Of a DNA stretch of 64,000 nucleotides, positions 62,901-64,000 are shown piece after piece. The position numbers and the translations under genes were made by a program. The notes below the pieces were generated by a model. The model did no database searches. It had not been told where the DNA came from and saw only the letters and a list, made by a program, of their open reading frames with translations. The stretch comes from Flavobacterium alkalisoli (GTDB lineage Bacteria > Bacteroidota > Bacteroidia > Flavobacteriales > Flavobacteriaceae), in contig NZ_CP042831.1 in the NCBI RefSeq assembly GCF_008000935.1, positions 3,038,001 to 3,102,000 on the forward strand, in the 5' to 3' direction. The stretch's first letter is position 1, and every line of letters starts with the position of its first letter.

Positions 62901-64000
62901 GGTATAACCATCAGGCAGTAAATCCATTATTTGAACACCTGTTGCTGTTTGCGGACCATCATTAGTAATAATAATCTCAAAAGTTACCTGTGAACCCACG
63001 AGCGGTGCGGCATTATTTACCGTTTTGGTTACTGACAGGTCTGCTGCTGTGGCTATAGGAGTGGTTGTTACACTTGCATAATCATCTTCGGTATCGATTC
63101 CGTTATTAGGAGTAGAATCGGGGTCTGGTAAATCACTGGCTGTTACTTCAGTAATGTTTTCATAATCGCCTGCGGCATTAACCGTAGCGGTTACCTGTAA
63201 GGTCTCAAAGCTTCCCATTGCAATACTACCTACTGTCCATAATCCTGTAGTATTATTGTAAGCTCCTGTGGTAGCTGTTGAAGATACAAAGGCATACCCT
63301 GTAGGAAGCAGGTCGGTTACTGTTACTCCTGTAGCATCCTGAGGACCGTCATTATTTACCGTTACCGTAAAGGTTACGTTACTACCAGCCAACGGCGTAG
63401 CATTATTTACCGTTTTGGTTACTGATAAATCTGCTGCTGTGGCTATAGGAGTGGTTGTTACACTGGCATAGTCATCCTCGGTATCTACTGCATTGTTTGG
63501 AGTCGAATCAGGATCCGGTAAATTACTGGCCGTTACCTCAGCTATATTCTCATAATCACCTGTAGCATTTACGGTCGCTATTACTAATAATGTTTCACTT
63601 TCACCGTTAGCCAAGCTTCCTACATTCCATAACCCTGTTGTGTTGTTGTAAGTTCCTGTAGTTGCACTAAATGAGTTATAGGTATATCCGTCAGGTAATA
63701 AATCCGTTACCTGAACACCTGTGGCTGTTTGCGGTCCATCATTGGTAATGACTACCTCAAAAGTAACCTGTGAACCAACTAATGGCGTAGCATTATTAAC
63801 CGTTTTGGTCAATGATAAATCGGCTGATTGGGCTACCGGAGTGGTTATTGCGCTTGCATAATCATCCTCGGTGTCTACCGCATTATTCGGAGTAGAGTCA
63901 GGGTCTGGTAAATCACTGGCTGTTACTTCAGTAATGTTTTCATAATCGCCTGTCACATTAACCGTAGCGGTTACCAACAAAGTTTCGCTTTCACCATTTG
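56925..64000 (-). CDS. Giant DUF11-repeat surface adhesin, 5' end outside window
   Basis: The frame stays open to the window edge, so the N-terminus and signal peptide are missing. At least 17 DUF11-like Ig-type repeats of about 130 aa follow one another: ADLSLTKTVNNATPLVGSQV, then DGPQTATGVQVTDLLPDGY, ETLLVTATVNATGDYENIAE and LPDPDSTPNN. Near-identical DNA repeats result. The last three are more divergent. The C-terminus is the CHU_C domain, a T9SS type B sorting signal: NEFSPNGDGDNDTFYIDCI and GWLYLKR. It is anchored or exported with the adjacent PorP/SprF protein. A SprB-like role in adhesion or gliding is inference from context. Confidence 0.93.
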   Translation of the reverse strand, partial: NGESETLLVTATVNVTGDYENITEVTASDLPDPDSTPNNAVDTEDDYASAITTPVAQSADLSLTKTVNNATPLVGSQVTFEVVITNDGPQTATGVQVTDLLPDGYTYNSFSATTGTYNNTTGLWNVGSLANGESETLLVIATVNATGDYENIAEVTASNLPDPDSTPNNAVDTEDDYASVTTTPIATAADLSVTKTVNNATPLAGSNVTFTVTVNNDGPQDATGVTVTDLLPTGYAFVSSTATTGAYNNTTGLWTVGSIAMGSFETLQVTATVNAAGDYENITEVTASDLPDPDSTPNNGIDTEDDYASVTTTPIATAADLSVTKTVNNAAPLVGSQVTFEIIITNDGPQTATGVQIMDLLPDGYTYNSFSATTGTYNSTTGLWNVGTLATSESETLLVMAIVNTTGDYENIAEVTASNLPDPDSTPNNGIDTEDDYSSVTTAPVAQSADLSITKTVNNATPLVGTNVTFTITVSNDGPQDATGVTVTDLLPTGYAFVSSTATTGAYNNTTGLWTVGSIATGSFETLQVTATVNATGDYENIAEVTASNLPDPDSTPNNGIDTEDDYSSVTTAPVVQSADLSLTKMVNNTTPLVGSQVTFEIIITNDGPQTATGVQITDLLPDGYSYNSFSATTGTYNSTNGLWNIGTLANGESETLLVNATVNATGDYENIAEVTASDLPDPDSTPNNAVDTEDDYASAITNPVVQSADLSLTKTVNNATPLVGSQVTFSIQITNAGPEDTSGVTVTDLLPTGYTYVSYTATAGAYDSVTGLWTIGNLDSGVFHTLQVTATVNGSGDYTNIAEVTSSNLPDPDSTPGNVIDTEDDYASVSTVPIPISADLSITKTVNHPTPLVGSGVVFTITVTNDGPQDATGIQVTDLLPSGYSFIVATTTSGIYNNLTGIWEVGTVASGVSETLLINASVLPSGDYLNVAEITASDTPDPDSTPGNGLDTEDDYTSVATVPIAVSADLSITKTVNNPTPLVGSGVIFEIIVTNNGPQTATGVVVTDQLPSGYSYVVATTTAGIYNSTTGEWVVGTMPSGTSETLLINGIVQPTGDYLNIAEITSSNEPDPDSTPGNGIDTEDDYASAITVPIAVSADLSITKTVNNPTPLVGNGVVFTISVTNDGPQTANGVVVTDLLPSGYAFVVATTTGGIYNSTIGEWSVGTLPSGTSETLLINAIVQPTGDYLNVAEITSSNEPDPDSTPGNGIDTEDDYASVTTVPIAVFADLSLTKTVNNPTPIIGGGVTFEIIVTNDGPQTATGVVVTDLLPSGYSYVIASSTDGVYNSNTGEWLVSALPAGASQTLLINATVQSTGDYLNVAEITSSNEADPDSTPGNGVDTEDDYATAITTPIIPTADLELTKTIVGGNTTPLVGSQIIFNIEVSNAGPASATGVVIEDVLPSGYTFVSYNATEGIYNSITGLWTIGDPLISGASISLQITAVVNSTGDYLNIAEIFSSDVLDPDSTPNNGVTTEDDYGSVSTIPIPLVADLSLTKTVNNAMPLVGSQVIFEIVLTNDGPQTATGVQVTELLPDGYTYNSFSATTGTYNNTTGLWNVGSLANGESETLLVTATVNISGNYLNIAEVTASDLPDPDSVSNNGIDTEDDYASATTTPITTAADLSVTKTVNNATPLVGSQVTFEVVITNDGPQTATGVQVTDLLPDGYAYNSFSATTGTYNNTTGLWNVGSLANGESETLQITVTVNTIGDYENIVEVTASNLPDPDSTPNNGIDIEDDYASATTTPVATAADLSVTKTVNNATPLVGSQVIFEVVITNDGPQTTTGVQVTDLLPDGYTYNSFSATTGTYNSTTGLWNVGTLGNGESETLQVTTTVNATGNYENIAEVTASNLPDPDSTPNNGTDTEDDYASVSVTPATVFADLSIAKNTIDGNTSYNVGALVVFGVTVTNDGPGVATGVVVEDLLPSGFSFLSYTATSGVYNNTTGVWTTGAVLSGGTQTLLVYSTVNVPTGNTGEYTNIAEIMQSDVSDPDSTPGNGVTIEDDFATLDIIVEMADLSLEKTVNNITANVGETLVFTIQINNDGPTTATGVAVEDIVPVGYYDVSNISGGGIFNGYTITWQGLTVPLGGVTLTYEATVYDPAGLNDEDYKNIAQITASDQFDIDSTPDNDDGDQSEDDEDAAFIEVPRTDIGITKTVDNAEPAMNTLVSFIITAENISALEATNVIVSDALPNGYEFDSYSASTGDYNPLTGVWSISQIAGNSSETLVITAKVVDNSNYLNIARLESLDQVDYNPDNDEGSASVSPKCLDIYNEFSPNGDGDNDTFYIDCITNYPNNVLRIYSRWGDEVFSAKGYDNTWTGTSDGPEKTLPVGTYFYILDLGDGSEEIQGWLYLKR
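58340..64000 (-). repeat. Tandem 390-bp repeats in the DUF11 gene
   Basis: The codons for ADLS begin near 63820, 63430, 63040, 62650, 62260, 61870, 61480, 61090, 60700 and 60310, an exact 390-base step. One step of 399 separates the next pair (59911 to 59512), then 390 again to 59122 and 58732. Units of two alternating types are seen at the 5' side. Confidence 0.92.

Noticed and set aside
56925..64000. CRISPR array from regular repeats
   Set aside because: The regular unit is 390 bases, protein-coding and in frame throughout.

Overview
The window comes from a member of the Flavobacteriaceae (Bacteroidota). The evidence is AT-rich DNA, -7 promoter boxes of the TAnnTTTG type, type IX secretion (T9SS) C-terminal signals, a PorP/SprF gene, and typical flavobacterial housekeeping genes.

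Layout. (1) 1-23.3 kb is ordinary chromosome: a partial leucine-rich-repeat surface protein, ettA, a hybrid GAF-PAS histidine kinase, a small membrane protein, holA, an orphan HsdR_N nuclease-like gene coupled to a GT2 glycosyltransferase, an OmpA lipoprotein, lpdA, TPM and DUF305 proteins, NhaC, and a peroxide-defence run (peroxiredoxin, thioredoxin, DUF6952, AraC regulator, tpx). A dgkA-ftsK-lolA-lptF/G-ribB run follows. (2) tRNA-Ser(TGA) at 23412-23496 is the insertion site of a genomic island of about 28.7 kb. The island is bounded by ~90-bp imperfect direct repeats (23485-23574 and 52167-52255) that contain the tRNA 3' end and its terminator. Just inside the left end lies a frameshifted, C-terminally truncated tyrosine recombinase, so the island is probably no longer able to move by itself. 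(3) The island cargo is one run of 13 minus-strand genes from 48690 down to 24746, with gaps of a few to about 50 bp. In transcription order they are a 1165-aa metzincin-type protease, a 329-aa lipoprotein, a 2411-aa giant protein, a 1564-aa giant protein, six tail-fibre-like proteins of two interleaved types (four of exactly 225 aa, two with pyocin-knob-like repeats), a patatin phospholipase, a LysM-NlpC/P60 hydrolase and a 371-aa unknown. Apart from the lipoprotein, none shows an evident signal peptide. On the opposite strand at the right end is a T9SS-exported seven-repeat RCC1/HYR-like protein. (4) From 52.26 kb the chromosome resumes with gene remnants (S41 peptidase-like, KdpD-like), an alpha/beta-hydrolase lipoprotein and a T9SS trio: OmpA/PD40 protein, PorP/SprF, and an enormous DUF11-repeat adhesin that runs off the window.

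The strongest candidate for an undescribed system is the minus-strand island operon. It combines signal-less giant beta-rich proteins, a fibre cassette with a shared N-terminal module and exchangeable C-terminal domains, and three hydrolases (protease, phospholipase, peptidoglycan hydrolase). No phage capsid, sheath, tube, baseplate or portal gene can be seen. Delivery or assembly of some extracellular particle is inference only.
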